64,000 nucleotides of DNA. Origin: Wurfbainia villosa (lineage: Eukaryota > Streptophyta > Magnoliopsida > Zingiberales > Zingiberaceae). The notes below the pieces were generated by a model. The model ran no database searches, was not told the origin of the DNA, and saw only the letters and a list, made by a program, of their open reading frames with translations. Position 1 is the first letter of the stretch. Every line of letters begins with the position of its first letter. The position numbers were made by a program, and so were the translations under genes. This document shows, piece by piece, positions 35,656 to 46,836 of the stretch. The stretch spans positions 47,047,359 to 47,111,358 of the forward strand of contig CM046004.1 of assembly GCA_025175895.1 (NCBI GenBank), given 5' to 3'.

Positions 35656-36690
35656 TTAGTTGTTGAAACATGTTTAGCGGTGTTATCTACCAGTACCTGG
35701 TGTGTAGATACAGGAGCCACTGATCATGTTTGCAATACTTTGTAGGGGTTCCAGGAAACCCGACGACTAGCTGAGGGAGAGATTACCATCTTCATGGGCA
35801 ATGCTTCAAACGTGGCGGCTATTGCAGTGGGAGACGTTTATTTATCTTTTGATAGGAATAAAGTTTTGGTTTTGAGAAATTGTCTTTATGTACCTACTTT
35901 TAGAAATAATCTAATTTCAGTTTCTAAATTGTTTCTGGATGGATATTCTGTTTCTTTTAATGACAACGTTGTTATAAAAAGGAATAGGGAGATAATCTAT
36001 TCTGGTACATTGGTTGACAATTTGTACACTCTTGAACCGAAAACTCCCACGATGCATATAGAAGTGAATAACTCATCTTCTATGTCTAATAAGAGAAAAG
36101 AACCTTCAAAAATGAACCAGACATATCTTTGGCACCTAAGACTTGGTCATATTAACCTGAGTAGAATTCAAAGGTTGATAGCTGATGGACCTTTGGGTTC
36201 ATTAGTGGTGGAGGATCTCCCAACCTACGAATCTTGCTTGGAAGGTAAGATGACCAAGAGACCTTTTAAGGCTAAGGGGTATAGAGCCAAAGATGTATTG
36301 GAATTGGTTCATTCTGATTTGTGCGGTCCTATGTCTATCCAGGCTAGAGGTGGCTTTGAATACTTTGTCTCTTATATAGACGATTATTCAAGGTATGGAT
36401 ACATTTACTTGATGCGCCGCAAGTTTGAATGCTTTGACAAGTTCAAAGAATTCAACGCTGATGTGGAGAACCGTCAAGGTAAAAGTATCAAGACACTACG
36501 ATCTGATCGTGGTGGTGAGTACCTCTTGGGAGAGTTTAGGAGTTACTTATTAGAGGCTGGGATTCAATCCCAATTGTCCGCACCTTGCACACCCCAGTAG
36601 AATGGTGTGGCGGAGCGAAGGAATAAGACACTTATAGAGATGGTCAGATTGATGATGAGTTATTCTGAGTTACCTGATTCGTGTATGCTA
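35656..36690 (+). pseudogene. protease and integrase of D, truncated
   Basis: DTGA protease motif at about 35,707; a TAG stop at 35,743. The 35,794-36,600 frame holds the GAG-pre-integrase HLRLGHINLSR block, integrase HSDLCGP (about 36,310) and LRSDRGGEY (about 36,497, second Asp). A TAG replaces a Gln codon at 36,598-36,600, just before NGVAERRN (the Glu). At about 36,682 the sequence jumps from the integrase YSELPDS block straight to the RNase H region, a deletion of about 1.45 kb relative to A. Confidence 0.9.
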
Positions 36691-37349
36691 TGCTATGTAC
36701 GAGACCAGATATCTGCTTTGTCATGGGCATGGTTAGCAGATATCAGAGTAATCCTGGATAAGGACATTGGACTGTGGTAAAGCATATATTGAAGTACCTA
36801 AGAAGGACTAGGGATTATATGCTGATTTACCGGGCAGATCAATTAGTCCCTATGGGTTACACAGATTCTAATTTCCAATCAGATAAGGACAATAGTAAGT
36901 CTACCTCGGGGTTTGTGTTTACTTTTGGAGGTAGAGCCATAGTATGGAGGAGTGTCAAGCAAAAATGCGTGGCGGACTCTACCATGGAAGCTGAGTATGT
37001 GGTAGCCTCTGAGGCAGCCAAGGAAGATGTATGGCTCAGGAACTTCCTGATGGACTTAGATGTGATTCCTGGTTTGCCCAGAACTATCACAATTTATTGT
37101 GATAATAATGGTGCAGTTGCAAACTCGAAGGAACCACTAGCCCATAAGGCTAGTAAACACATAGAGCGCAAGTACCACCTGATACGAGAAATCGTAAAGG
37201 AGGTAGAAGTTGCTATCGCCTAGATTGCATCAGAGGATGACCTAGTAGACCCTTTCACTAAGGCCCTTCTAGCGAGAGCTTAGATAGGCATGTGGAGGGA
37301 AGGGGAATCAGATGTATGGCAGTATGAGGACAGCATAGTCTTTTAGTAT
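36691..37349 (+). pseudogene. RNase H remnant of D
   Basis: Begins in the CTRPDICF block and continues with HILKYLRRT, DSTMEAEYV, YCDNNGAVA and KHIERKYHLI, then breaks at a TAG near 37,221. Unlike A and B, this copy keeps the ILKYLRRT segment. Both the RT fingers/palm and YVDD are missing. Confidence 0.88.
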
Positions 37350-37360
37350 AAGTGAGAGAT
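37350..37360 (+). other. Polypurine tract of D
   Basis: AAGTGAGAGAT before the 3' LTR start TGTTGGG at 37,361. One G to A change from the A/B tract. Confidence 0.8.
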
Positions 37361-37438
37361 TGTTGGGATGTATATTGAAAGCCTAGCTCTTTCGTATGAA
37401 CATTTTTATTTTGAAATAAGAATCACATGATCATTGTT
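37361..37438 (+). repeat. 3' LTR of D, first 78 bp
   Basis: The start of the D 3' LTR, cut by E after ATCATTGTT. The LTR resumes with TTGTTTGCACTTT at 46,832. Confidence 0.95.
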
Positions 37439-39646
37439 TGTTAGTAATATATGAGAGATGTCCTAAGGCAATCGCCTTATATATGAACCATTTATATGAT
37501 AAATAAGATTCACTATTTGAGTATACATGTTTTATGTATTTGATTGGATCTTAAACTCATTTACTGAATGTCCACGATACGATTCACAGCATGAGAGAAT
37601 TTGTGATTGGATCACAACTAGTGAGTTTCTCTACATGTGTAATTGTGATGTATCGAAATTATCCCTAGTCGATGAATTGATGGATTTGGACACCATCAAT
37701 TCTGTCGAGAATAGCACGAGGTATACTCCTTGGTGTATCCAAGCAGCTGATTCTCACTGGCTGGAGACATTGTGATGTCCGGAGTTAATCGTGGATGCTA
37801 GTTATGGTAACTAGTTCATTGGAGTGACCAGCCGTAAGACTTCATATGGTTCTCTGCATATATAGATATGTCAATGAAGTTCTTACTGTGGCTTAAGTGT
37901 GATGTTCCTTAGACTTGCGGTATTCAAGTCATCTTGATCGTGGAGACTTATGCTTTGACATCTTAAGCAAACATCTCTAAGGAGATGTGGACCCGGGATG
38001 ATTGGGTATAAGTCGAAGTGATCGAAGGTGTTTGAATAGCCTATAAAGGATTCACCACTCCTTGCGAGGAGATGTATACCCATGGCCTCTCGTCGGATTG
38101 TTACTAAAGTCTTTGGCCAAAGCATTACATGTTTAGAGTAAGGTACTCTTCGATACATGTGGAGTAACTAGAATCCGTAGGACGAGGAAATGATACTTGG
38201 GCTAGGTGTGACGTAGTCAGCCTAGTGGGGACCGACACAATAGACCATGTCCTGAACCAAGTGGGTAAAAGATGAGTGAAGGGAATGGGGCACGAATCAT
38301 TCGAGCTGCTGAAGGGTTTCAGAAATAGTTCTGGATCAACCGTTGATCTTTTCGGTTAATTGGGGATCATGATGTACTACTAGGTGCCACTCATGATCGT
38401 TCTATAATTAATGGTTAATTATAGATGGCCAATATAAACCGAGAACCTATTTGGTCACACGCATAACGAGCGTAATCCAAAGGATTTAAAACGAGCTTGA
38501 GAATGGGATTCTCAGACCGAGAGAAACTAGGTTTGGTTGGACTAAACATAAAGCGAGCATGAAATCGTTTTAGTCGCAATGGAAGCGTGGATGGGCCAAG
38601 TCTTATGAAGACGTAATGGATGAACCAAAATGGTTTGGTTCTAATCCATTGGAGGAGAATAAACCAAAGGGTTTGGTTTATTTTAAACGAATAAACCAAA
38701 AGTTGGTTCGGTTCGTTTTAACTTAAAATAAACCATCATGGTTTGGTTTATTTTAACTTATCTTAATGGAGCGTGTTAACAGGCCTAATGGTTATGATCG
38801 AATAACCATTAAGAGAATTAGTTCTCTATAAAAGAGGGCTTAAGGGATAATTAAGCCCTAATCCAAAACCCTAGCTTGGAGTTGCCGCCCAACCATCATT
38901 GCCGCCCAACCTCCATTGCCGCCCAGATTGTTGTGCCGCCGTCCATCTCCTTGGCGGTGACCAAGCTTCAGCCGGTGATCCTCCGGCGACCCTCCGGTGA
39001 TCTCCTATAGGTTTGGCATCAAGGTGAGCCTTTTCTTCCCTTGGTTGGCCGGCGCATATCTCCTCCACCAAAGCAGTCCAGTTTTTCTGGACAGCTTGTT
39101 CTCCTCTCGTCGGAGCATTGTTTGGACGACGGTTAGAGCTCCGACAGTGGCTAACTTACCGGGGATTTGATCTCCGGTAATCCTCTGAGGTGGAGGACAA
39201 AGCATTCATCAATTGGTTGACGAATACCTCTCCGGAGAAGCGAGTTTTGAGAACTCGTATTAGGATCCGAATTTGGATTCGGATCGTGATCATCTCTCGA
39301 TCACGTCGTCTTCAACACGAGGCTAGTAACCCGTACGAAGATGAAGCTCGTGGCTTAGCGAAGTCATCCCGAGGAACTCGGCATGGATACGAATAGAGAC
39401 GATTCTAGCGAGGATCGTTCCGGTTGATGTCGTTCCCGCTACACGTCATACGAAAGGTATAACGTAGATAAATTTCCTTTTATTGTAAATTTAAATTTAC
39501 GGTTATGTCTACACTTGTTGTAATATGCATGCGTGTGTTGTGTGTGTTGTAATAAATGTAGATTTATTATTTTTATTGCTTCCGCTGTGTTCATATTTAC
39601 GAAACGTGATCGAACACACACACGCCGCGGTGCCGGAAACCCAACA
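37439..39646 (+). repeat. 5' LTR of E
   Basis: 2,208 bp; TATAAAAG at 38,827-38,834 after a GGTTTGGTTTATTTTAA-rich tract with several GGTTTGGTT/AACCAAA repeats (38,620-38,760). A short GCCGCCCAACC repeat follows at 38,883-38,930. Frames within it are not conserved as proteins. Confidence 0.95.
38827..38834 (+). promoter_or_regulatory. TATA box in the 5' LTR of E
   Basis: TATAAAAG following CTC; the matching box in the right LTR is at 46,012-46,019 and C has a reverse-strand TATAAAAAC at 53,355-53,363. The position is consistent with the family promoter. Confidence 0.62.
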
Positions 39647-39647
39647 G

Positions 39648-39660
39648 TGGTATCAGAGCC
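39648..39660 (+). other. tRNA-Met primer binding site of E
   Basis: TGGTATCAGAGCC, one base after the LTR end CCAACA. Confidence 0.94.
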
Positions 39661-40929
39661 TAGGTTGTGTTTCGACATAATCGTAAAAATGGTTTTGCGA
39701 TAGTCATAATGTATTTCTGGAAATTTTCTAATTTTGGAAATTTAGAAGTATTTATGTAAACTTTTCAATTTTGGAAAGTCTAGAAGTATTTATGGAAATC
39801 TTCCACTTTTGAAATGTTGGAAGTATTTATGGAAATTGATATTTTCCATAAATAAAATATTTGATTAGATTTTGGAAATTTGTTTCCTAATTTAATCTTT
39901 ATTTGATTTGGGAAATCAAATCTTAAAATATTTTATTTCCATAAGTAGTTTTAATGATTAAGGAAATTGGTTTCCTAAATAGATTTTCCTTAATCAAATA
40001 ATTCCATAAATAAAATATATGATTAGATTTGGAAATTTGTTTCCTAATTTAATTATGATTTGATTTGGAGAATCAAATCTTAAATATATTTTATTTCCAT
40101 AAATAGTTATGACATTTAAGGAAATATATACATGACATAATTGTATGCCATGTAATTGCATTAGATGCATAACATTATGCCATGCGTGTCGTGACATGTA
40201 GATGTATGCCATGTATGTCATGCCATGTAGATAATAGTTATTTGCATGCAAAGAGGATGAGACATAAAACCCTTAAACAATATTAAAGCCTACACCTTCC
40301 ATTAATATGGTTAGAACCAGAGTTCCGTTTCTTGTTTGGGTTGTTGGACTCTCTCCAAGTCCGGCTCGAACCCGAACATGTTCAAACCATGGAATAGTTT
40401 AATACTAATATGGTAATAGTCAGAGGTCAATCGTTAGCTTTGGTTGTTGGACTCTCTCCAAGCTGGGCTAATTGGTTGAATGCGCTCTAACCATATTAAA
40501 ACTATTTCCCGATTAATGGGTTGGCTTTAACCTGGAGCATCGGCTTGTTGGACTCTCTCCAAGGTCGATGTAAAGGGAGGTGAAGTTGGGTGCTATGCAT
40601 ATGATGCATACTTGTTAATGTGTTAACAACCCAACGTATGTGTGAACATTCAATTAGTTGATAGCACATTGTGATAGTTGCATATACGTGATATGCAATC
40701 GGTATAGATGATACCTACCGTCGTAGTTATGAATGGTTTGTTGGACTCTCTCCAAGGTTGTTCATAACTATGATGGATATCAGCCCATTCGAAGATGGAC
40801 CTACGATCTCCCGAAGTGATTTTGGGGTTTTTGAAATTCGAAAAATGAATGGGATTTATAAATGTATATTGATGCATTTTAAAAATCATCTTTCTCATAT
40901 ATGCTCATTTTGTATTTCTAAAATTCATC
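39661..40929 (+). other. Long structured leader of E
   Basis: 1.27 kb of untranslated RNA leader. First come repeats of AGAAGTATTTATGGAAA type (39,750-39,840), then two AU-rich inverted repeats (39,843-39,946 and 40,002-40,100) whose arms contain CCATAAATAAAATAT and its complement. Last are four copies of TTGTTGGACTCTCTCCAAG (40,341; 40,444; 40,545; 40,738). No conserved ORF. The same layout in reverse orientation is found in C (51,246-52,520). Confidence 0.8.
40341..40756 (+). promoter_or_regulatory. Four-copy self-complementary leader motif of E
   Basis: Each 19-mer contains TTGGA and TCCAA around a five-base CTCTC loop, and each is flanked by additional inverted repeats. Copy 1 has GTTTGGGTT/AACCCGAAC, copy 2 TTAGC/GCTAA, copy 3 CATCGGC/GTCGATG, and copy 4 TAGTTATGAA/TTCATAACTA. 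The outer stems differ in sequence but all enclose the same core. This is the pattern expected for repeated RNA hairpins; their function is not known from the sequence. Confidence 0.75.
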
Positions 40930-41560
40930 ATGTTGTCTTTTAATTTGCGTTCCATTTTGGATTCGAATAAATTGACTGGGCCGAACTTCTTGGACTGGCT
41001 TAGAAACTTGAGAATTGTTCTCAAGGTGAAAAGCTTGCGTATGTCCTCGAAGCGCCTCTTCCCGCCCATCCTAGTGACGATGCAACTCCGGACCAATTGT
41101 TGGTCTATCAGAAACATGTGACTGATTATGAACAAATGAGTTGCATCATGCTAGCCGCGATGGAACCCAAGCTACGAAAGCAGCATGAGCATATGGATGC
41201 TCATATCGTAGTCCTTCATCTTTATGAGTTGTTTGATAAGCAAGTGAGATTCGAAAGGTTCGAAGTCTCCAAGCTCCTCTTCACCTCTGAGATGCAAGAA
41301 GGTTCATCTGTGGTACTGCTCAACATGCTGAAGACTGTGGAGCCTTCTGAGAAGCATGAGCAGGGGACGGTGTTGTTAGTTGATTCCTCGAAGAAAGGTT
41401 CTAAGAGGGAGTCAAAGGAACAACAGAAGGGGAAGAAGAAAAAGGCTAAAAAGGCAGAACTAGCTCAAAAGGGCACTTGCCATCATTATGGCAAGTAGGG
41501 CCATTTGCGAAGAAAGTGCAAGATTTATCTTGAGTCCATGAAGAAGGATAAGGCATCGGA
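40930..41560 (+). pseudogene. gag of E (frameshift and stop)
   Basis: Copia Gag starting at an ATG at 40,930 with SNKLTGPNFLDWLRNL. One A appears lost in an A run near 41,024-41,030 compared with C, which shifts the frame; the protein continues in the next frame from about 41,050 to 41,498 with YELFDKQVRFERFEVSKLL. A lysine-rich linker leads to a zinc knuckle reading C-x2-Y, with a TAG at 41,497-41,499 inside it. Otherwise intact. Confidence 0.87.
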
Positions 41561-42150
41561 TGCCCCATCTTCTTCAGAAATCTTCTTTATTGATTGTCAT
41601 TCTATTTCCTCAGACACTTGGGTATTTGATACTGGGTGTGGCTCACATATATGTAATGACATACATGGGCTAAGGAATAGAAGAAGACTCGTCAAGGGAG
41701 AGTCAAATTTACGTGTTGGGAATGGAGCAACGGTTGCTGCACTCGCCATCGGAACGTATTTGTTGGAACTCCCTGTAGGACTTGTCTTAGAACTGGACAA
41801 TTGCTTTTATGTTCCTTCGTTGATAAAGAACATCATTTCTATTTCTTGTTTAAATAGAAATGGGTACCATTTGACTTTTAGTAACAATTGTTGTTACATA
41901 ACTTTGAATGGAGTTCTTTAAGGGACTGGAACTTTAAGCAATGGTGTTTATACGTTGGACGTATCCAGTGATATTTTAAATATCGAAGCGAGCAACAAGC
42001 GTGCTCGAAAAGATATTAGACTCCTACATGTGGTATTGTCATCTTGGCCATGTAAGCAAGAAATGCATGTCCGAATTACACCGATGTGGAATTCTGGAAT
42101 CATTTGAATAGGATTCATACGATACATGCGAATCATGCTTAAAAGGCAAG
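41561..42150 (+). pseudogene. protease / pre-integrase of E
   Basis: DTGC replaces the usual DTGA at about 41,629-41,640 (context WVFDTGCGSHIC, as is common in this lineage). A stop occurs at 41,919-41,921, a frameshift near 42,010 and another stop near 42,108. The pre-integrase region keeps CHLGHVSKK and SCLKGKMTK with its metal-binding His/Cys. Confidence 0.85.
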
Positions 42151-43551
42151 ATGACTAAGTTACCTTTTAATGGAAAAGGTGAACGAGTGGGGGAGTTACT
42201 AGGTCTAATACATACTGATGTATGTGGACCTATGTCAACTCAAGCTTTAGGAGGCTATAGCTACTTCATTACCTTCACCGAAGATCACTCACGGTTTGGG
42301 TATGTGTTCTTAATGAAACACAAGTCTGAAGCCTTTGAAAGGTTCAAAGAATTCAGAAATGGAGTAGAGAAACAACATGACAAGAGTATTAAAATACTTC
42401 GATCGGATCGAGGTAGTGAATACTTAAGTCAAGAGTTTCTTGATTATCTAAGAGACAATGACATATTGTCTCAATGGACTCCGCTATATACACCACAGCA
42501 TAATGGTGTATCTGAGAGGCATAACCGGATCTTGTTGGACATGGTCAGGTCAATGATGAATCATGTGACTCTTCCCAAGTCCTTTTGGGGCTATGCACTT
42601 CAGACAGCTGTTTACTTGTTAAACAGAATGCCTACCAAGGTAGTCTCAACTACTCCATATGAGATATGGAATGGTAAGAAACCTCATGTATCTTACTTGA
42701 AGATATGGGGTTGTCCTGCTTATGTGAAGCGGACTATATCAGACAAATTGGATGCTAAGTCTGATAAATGTCTATTTGTTGGATACCCTAAGGAAACAAG
42801 GGGTTACCAATTCTATCATCCTGTGGAACAAAAGGTGTTTGTTTCAAGGCATGCTGTGTTTCTAGAGAAAGAGTTTCTCTTGCAAGAAAACAGTGGGAGT
42901 GTCGTCGAGCTTGAGGAGGCTAGAGAGACTCAAATAGACATTGATGAGATACCTGGTGAAGCACAACAGCCGACAACTCATAGTGATGAGCAATCGGCTG
43001 GACCTATTGTAACACCACATCTTCGTAGATCTGGTAGAACACGCAATATTCCTGAGAGATATGGATTTCTCGTAAGTGAATCGAATGACGTGTTACTCAT
43101 TGATGATGAGGAGCCTACTAGTTATGAAGAAGTGCTGACAAGTTCAGAAAGGGATAAGTGGCTTGGTTCCATGAAGTCAGAAATGGATTCCATGTATGAA
43201 AACCAAGTTTGGAACTTGGTTGACCCACATGAAAGGATAAAGCCTATAGAGTGCAAGTGGGTTTTCAAGAAGAAAACCGACATGGATGGTAATGTGATTA
43301 CCTATAAGGCTAGATTGGTGGCGAAAGGATATCGTCAAAAACAAGGTGTTGATTATGACGAAACCAATTCGCCTGTAGCTATGCTTAAATCCATTCGGAT
43401 GCTCCTGGCCATAGCGGCTCATTATGATTATGAGATATGGCAGATGGATGTGAAAACAACTTTCCTTAATGGAAACCTGCTCGAGGACGTGTATATGTTA
43501 CAACCTGAGGGTTTCACATCGATTGATAAAACTAAGGTATGCAAATTGTGA
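42151..43551 (+). pseudogene. integrase and RT N-terminus of E (466-codon open frame)
   Basis: Longest open frame in the window. Integrase D-D-E residues are in IHTDVCGP (about 42,209), LRSDRGSEYLS (about 42,398) and HNGVSERHN (about 42,499). The C-terminal integrase and linker follow, with HLRRSGR before RT. RT starts at CKWVFKKKTD (about 43,250) and continues with ARLVAKGY, VDYDET and QMDVKTTFLNG. The frame ends at a TGA at 43,549-43,551 where relatives have Gln. Part of the gag-pol polyprotein of E, so no separate product is implied. Confidence 0.92.
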
Positions 43552-44613
43552 CGATCCATTTATGGATTGAAGAAAGCATCCAGGAGCTAGAATATTCGTT
43601 TTGATGAGACCATCAAAAAGTTTGATTTCTCACAAAATCCAGACGAACCTTGTGTGTACAAGAAGGTTAGTGGGAGTGCAGTCGTGTTCCTAGTATTATA
43701 TGTTGATGACATATTACTTATAGGAAATGATGTTTCAATCTTACAGTCAGTTAAGGTTTGGTTATCCAAGACATTCTCCATGAAAGACCTGGGAGAAGCA
43801 ACCTACATCCTCGGGATTAAGTTCTATAGAGATAGATCGAAACGGTTGCTTGGTCTTTCGCAGTCTACATATATAGACCGAGTGCTAAAGAGGTTTAGCA
43901 TGTCGGAATCCAAGAAAGGTTTCCTACCCATCAGGCATGGGGTACACCTTTCGAAGTCTATGTGTCCGCGCATAGAAGACGAGAGGATTTGCATGAGTAA
44001 GATTCCCTATGCATCCGCAATAAAATCTATCATGTATGCTATGTTATGTACGAGGCCCGATGTATCGTATGCTCTGAGTGTCACGAGCAGATACCAGTCT
44101 GATCCAGGAATGGATCATTGGGTGACTGTTAAGACGATCCTTAAGTACTTAAGAAGAACTAAGGATGCGTTCCTAATATATGGAGAAGGGTACATGTTGA
44201 TACGTGGGTATACGGATGCCAGCTCCAGACAGACAAGGATGATTCCATGTCTTTGTCTGGGTATGTATTCACCTGGAATGGAGGTTCAATAAGTTGGAAA
44301 GGTTCAAAGCTTGACACTATAGCGGATTCTGCCACTAAGGCAGAATACATTGCAGCTTTGGAAGCAGCAAAGGAAGCGGTTTGGATCAAAAAGTTCATCT
44401 CTGAACTTGATGCGGTCTCATCAATGATCCAAACATGTGCTTCGCCGCTATCATCTTATCAGAGAGATCATCAATAGGAACGAAATACAAATCGAGAAAA
44501 TTCCCACTGAAAGGAACTTAGCGGATCCTTTGACTAAGGCATTACCTCAAAATAAGTTTGAGGGTCATGTTAGAGCTTATGGTATTGGATACCGTAGAGA
44601 TTGACATTAGGCT
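43552..44613 (+). pseudogene. RT C-terminus and RNase H of E
   Basis: After stops at 43,549 and about 43,588 the frame reopens. YVDD, the polymerase active site, is at 43,699-43,710, followed by SLGEAT/LGI blocks and CTRPDVSYALS. A frameshift near 44,225 leads into the RNase H block SGYVFTWNGG and DSATKAEYIA. The central RNase H segment with the CDN motif is missing near 44,433, and the end (LADPLTKALP) is readable only in another frame. Confidence 0.88.
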
Positions 44614-44624
44614 AAGTGGGAGTC
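44614..44624 (+). other. Polypurine tract of E
   Basis: AAGTGGGAGTC directly before TGTTAGTAATAT. Confidence 0.88.
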
Positions 44625-46831
44625 TGTTAGTAATATATGAGAGATGTCCTAAGGCAATCGCCTTATGTATGAACCATTTATATGATAAATGAAGATTCAC
44701 TATTTGAGTATACATGTTTTATGTATTTGATTGGATCTTAAACTCATTTACTGAATGTCCACGATACGATTCACAACATGAGAGAATTTGTGATTGGATC
44801 ACAACTAGTGAGTATCTCTACATGTGTAATTGTGATGTATCGAAATTATCCCTAGTCGATGAATTGATGGATTTGGACACCATCAATTCTGTCGAGACTA
44901 GCACGAGGTATACTCCTTGGTGTATCCAAGCAGCTGATTCTCACTGGCTGGAGACATTGTGATGTCCGGAGTTAATCGTGGATGCTAGTTATGGTAACTA
45001 GTTCATTGGAGTGACCAGCCGTAAGACTTCATATGGTTCTCTACATATATAGATATGTCAATGAAGTTCTTACTGTGGCTTAAGTGCGATGCTCCTTAGC
45101 CTTGCAGTATTCAAGTCATCTTGATCGTGGAGACTTATGCTTTGACATCTTAAGCAAACATCTCTAAGGAGATGTGGACCCGGGATGATTGGGTATAAGT
45201 CGAAGTGATCGAAGGTGTTTGAATAGCCTATAAAGGATTCACCACTCCTTGCGAGGAGATGTATACCCATGGCCTCTCGTCGATTGTTACTAAAGTCTTT
45301 GGCCAAAGCATTACATGTTTAGAGTAAGGTACTCTTCGATACATGTGGAGTAACTAGAATCCGTAGGACGAGGAAATGATACTTGGGCTAGGTGTGATGT
45401 TGTCAGCCTAGTGGGGACTGACACAATAGACCATGTCCTGAACCAAGTGGGTATAAGATGAGTGAAGGGAATGGGGCACGAATCATTCGAGCTGCTGAAG
45501 GGTTTCAGAAATAGTTCTGGATCAACCGTTGATCTTTTCGGTTAATTGGGGATCATGATGTACTACTAGGTGCCACTCATGATCATTCTATAATTAATGG
45601 TTAATTATAGACGGCCAACATAAACCGAGAACCTATTTGGTCACACACACAACGAGCGTAATCCAAAGGATTTAAAACGAGCTTGAGAATGGGATTCTCA
45701 GACCGAGAGAAACTAGGTTTGGTTGGACCAAACATAAAGCGAGCATGAAATCGTTTCAGTCGCAATGGAAGCGTGGATGGGCCAAGTCTTATGAAGACGT
45801 AATGGATGAACCAAAATGGTTTGGTTCTAATCAATGGAGGAGAATAAACCAAAGGGTTTGGTTTATTTTAAACGAATGAACCAAAAGTTGGTTCGGTTCG
45901 TTTTAACTTAAAATAAACCATCATGGTTTGGTTTATTTTAACTTATCTTAATGGAGCGTGTTAACGGGCCTAATGGTTATGATCCAATAACCATTAAGAA
46001 AATTAGTTCTCTATAAAAGAGGGCTTAAGGGATAATTAAGCCCTAATCCAAAACCCTAGCTTGGAGTTGCCGCCCAACCTTCATTGCCGCCCAACCTCCA
46101 TTGCCGCCCAGCTTGTTGTGCCGCCGTCCAGCTCCTTGGCGGCAACCAAGCTTCAGCCGGTGATCCTTCGGCGACCCTCCGGTGATCTCCTATAGGTTTG
46201 GCATCAAGGTGAGCCTTTTCTTCCCTTGGTTGGCCGGCGCCTATCTCCTCCACCAAAGCTGTCCAGTTTTTCTGGACAGCTTGTTCTCCTCTCATCGGAG
46301 CATTGTTTGGACGACGGTTAGAGCTCCGACAGTGGCTAACTTACCGGGGATTCGATCTCCGGTAATCCTCTGAGGTGGAGGATGAAGGATTCATCAATTG
46401 GTTGACGAATACCTCTCCGGAGAAGCAAGTTTTGAGAACTCGTATTAGGATCCGAATTTGGATTCGGATTGTGATCATCTCTCGATCACGTCGTCTTCAA
46501 CACGAGGCTAGTAACCCATACGAAGATGAAGCTCGTGGCTTAGCGAAGTCATCCCGAGGAACTCGGCGTGGATACGGATGGAGACGATTCTAGCGAGGAT
46601 CGTTCCGGTTGATGTCGTTCCCGCTACACGTCATACGAAAGGTATAACGTAGATAAATTTCCTTTTATTGCAAATTTAAATTTACGGTTATGTCTACACT
46701 TATTGTAATATGCATGCGTGTGTTGTGTGTGTTGTAATAAATCTAGATTTATTATTTTTATTGCTTCTGCTATGTTCATGTTTACGAAACGTGATCGAAC
46801 ACACACACGCCGCGGTGCCGGAAACCCAACA
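44625..46831 (+). repeat. 3' LTR of E
   Basis: 2,207 bp, nearly the same as the 5' LTR; single-base differences are scattered along it. Ends GGAAACCCAACA at 46,831, followed by TSD TTGTT. Confidence 0.96.
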
Positions 46832-46836
46832 TTGTT

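Larger units (their letters stand above)
37439..46831 (+). mobile_element. Copia element E, innermost layer
   Basis: Complete LTR element of 9,393 bp with a perfect TSD TTGTT (37,434-37,438 and 46,832-46,836). LTRs 37,439-39,646 and 44,625-46,831, ending TGTTAG..CCAACA, and very similar to each other. Met primer site 39,648-39,660; polypurine tract AAGTGGGAGTC 44,614-44,624. The interior runs gag, protease, integrase, RT, RNase H, with only scattered stops and frameshifts plus a gap in RNase H. It is the youngest insertion in the nest, but not coding-competent. Confidence 0.97.

Noticed and set aside
37527..37775. 82-codon frame repeated at 44,714-44,962
   Set aside because: Present in both LTRs of E and inverted in C; it is LTR sequence with no known protein similarity.
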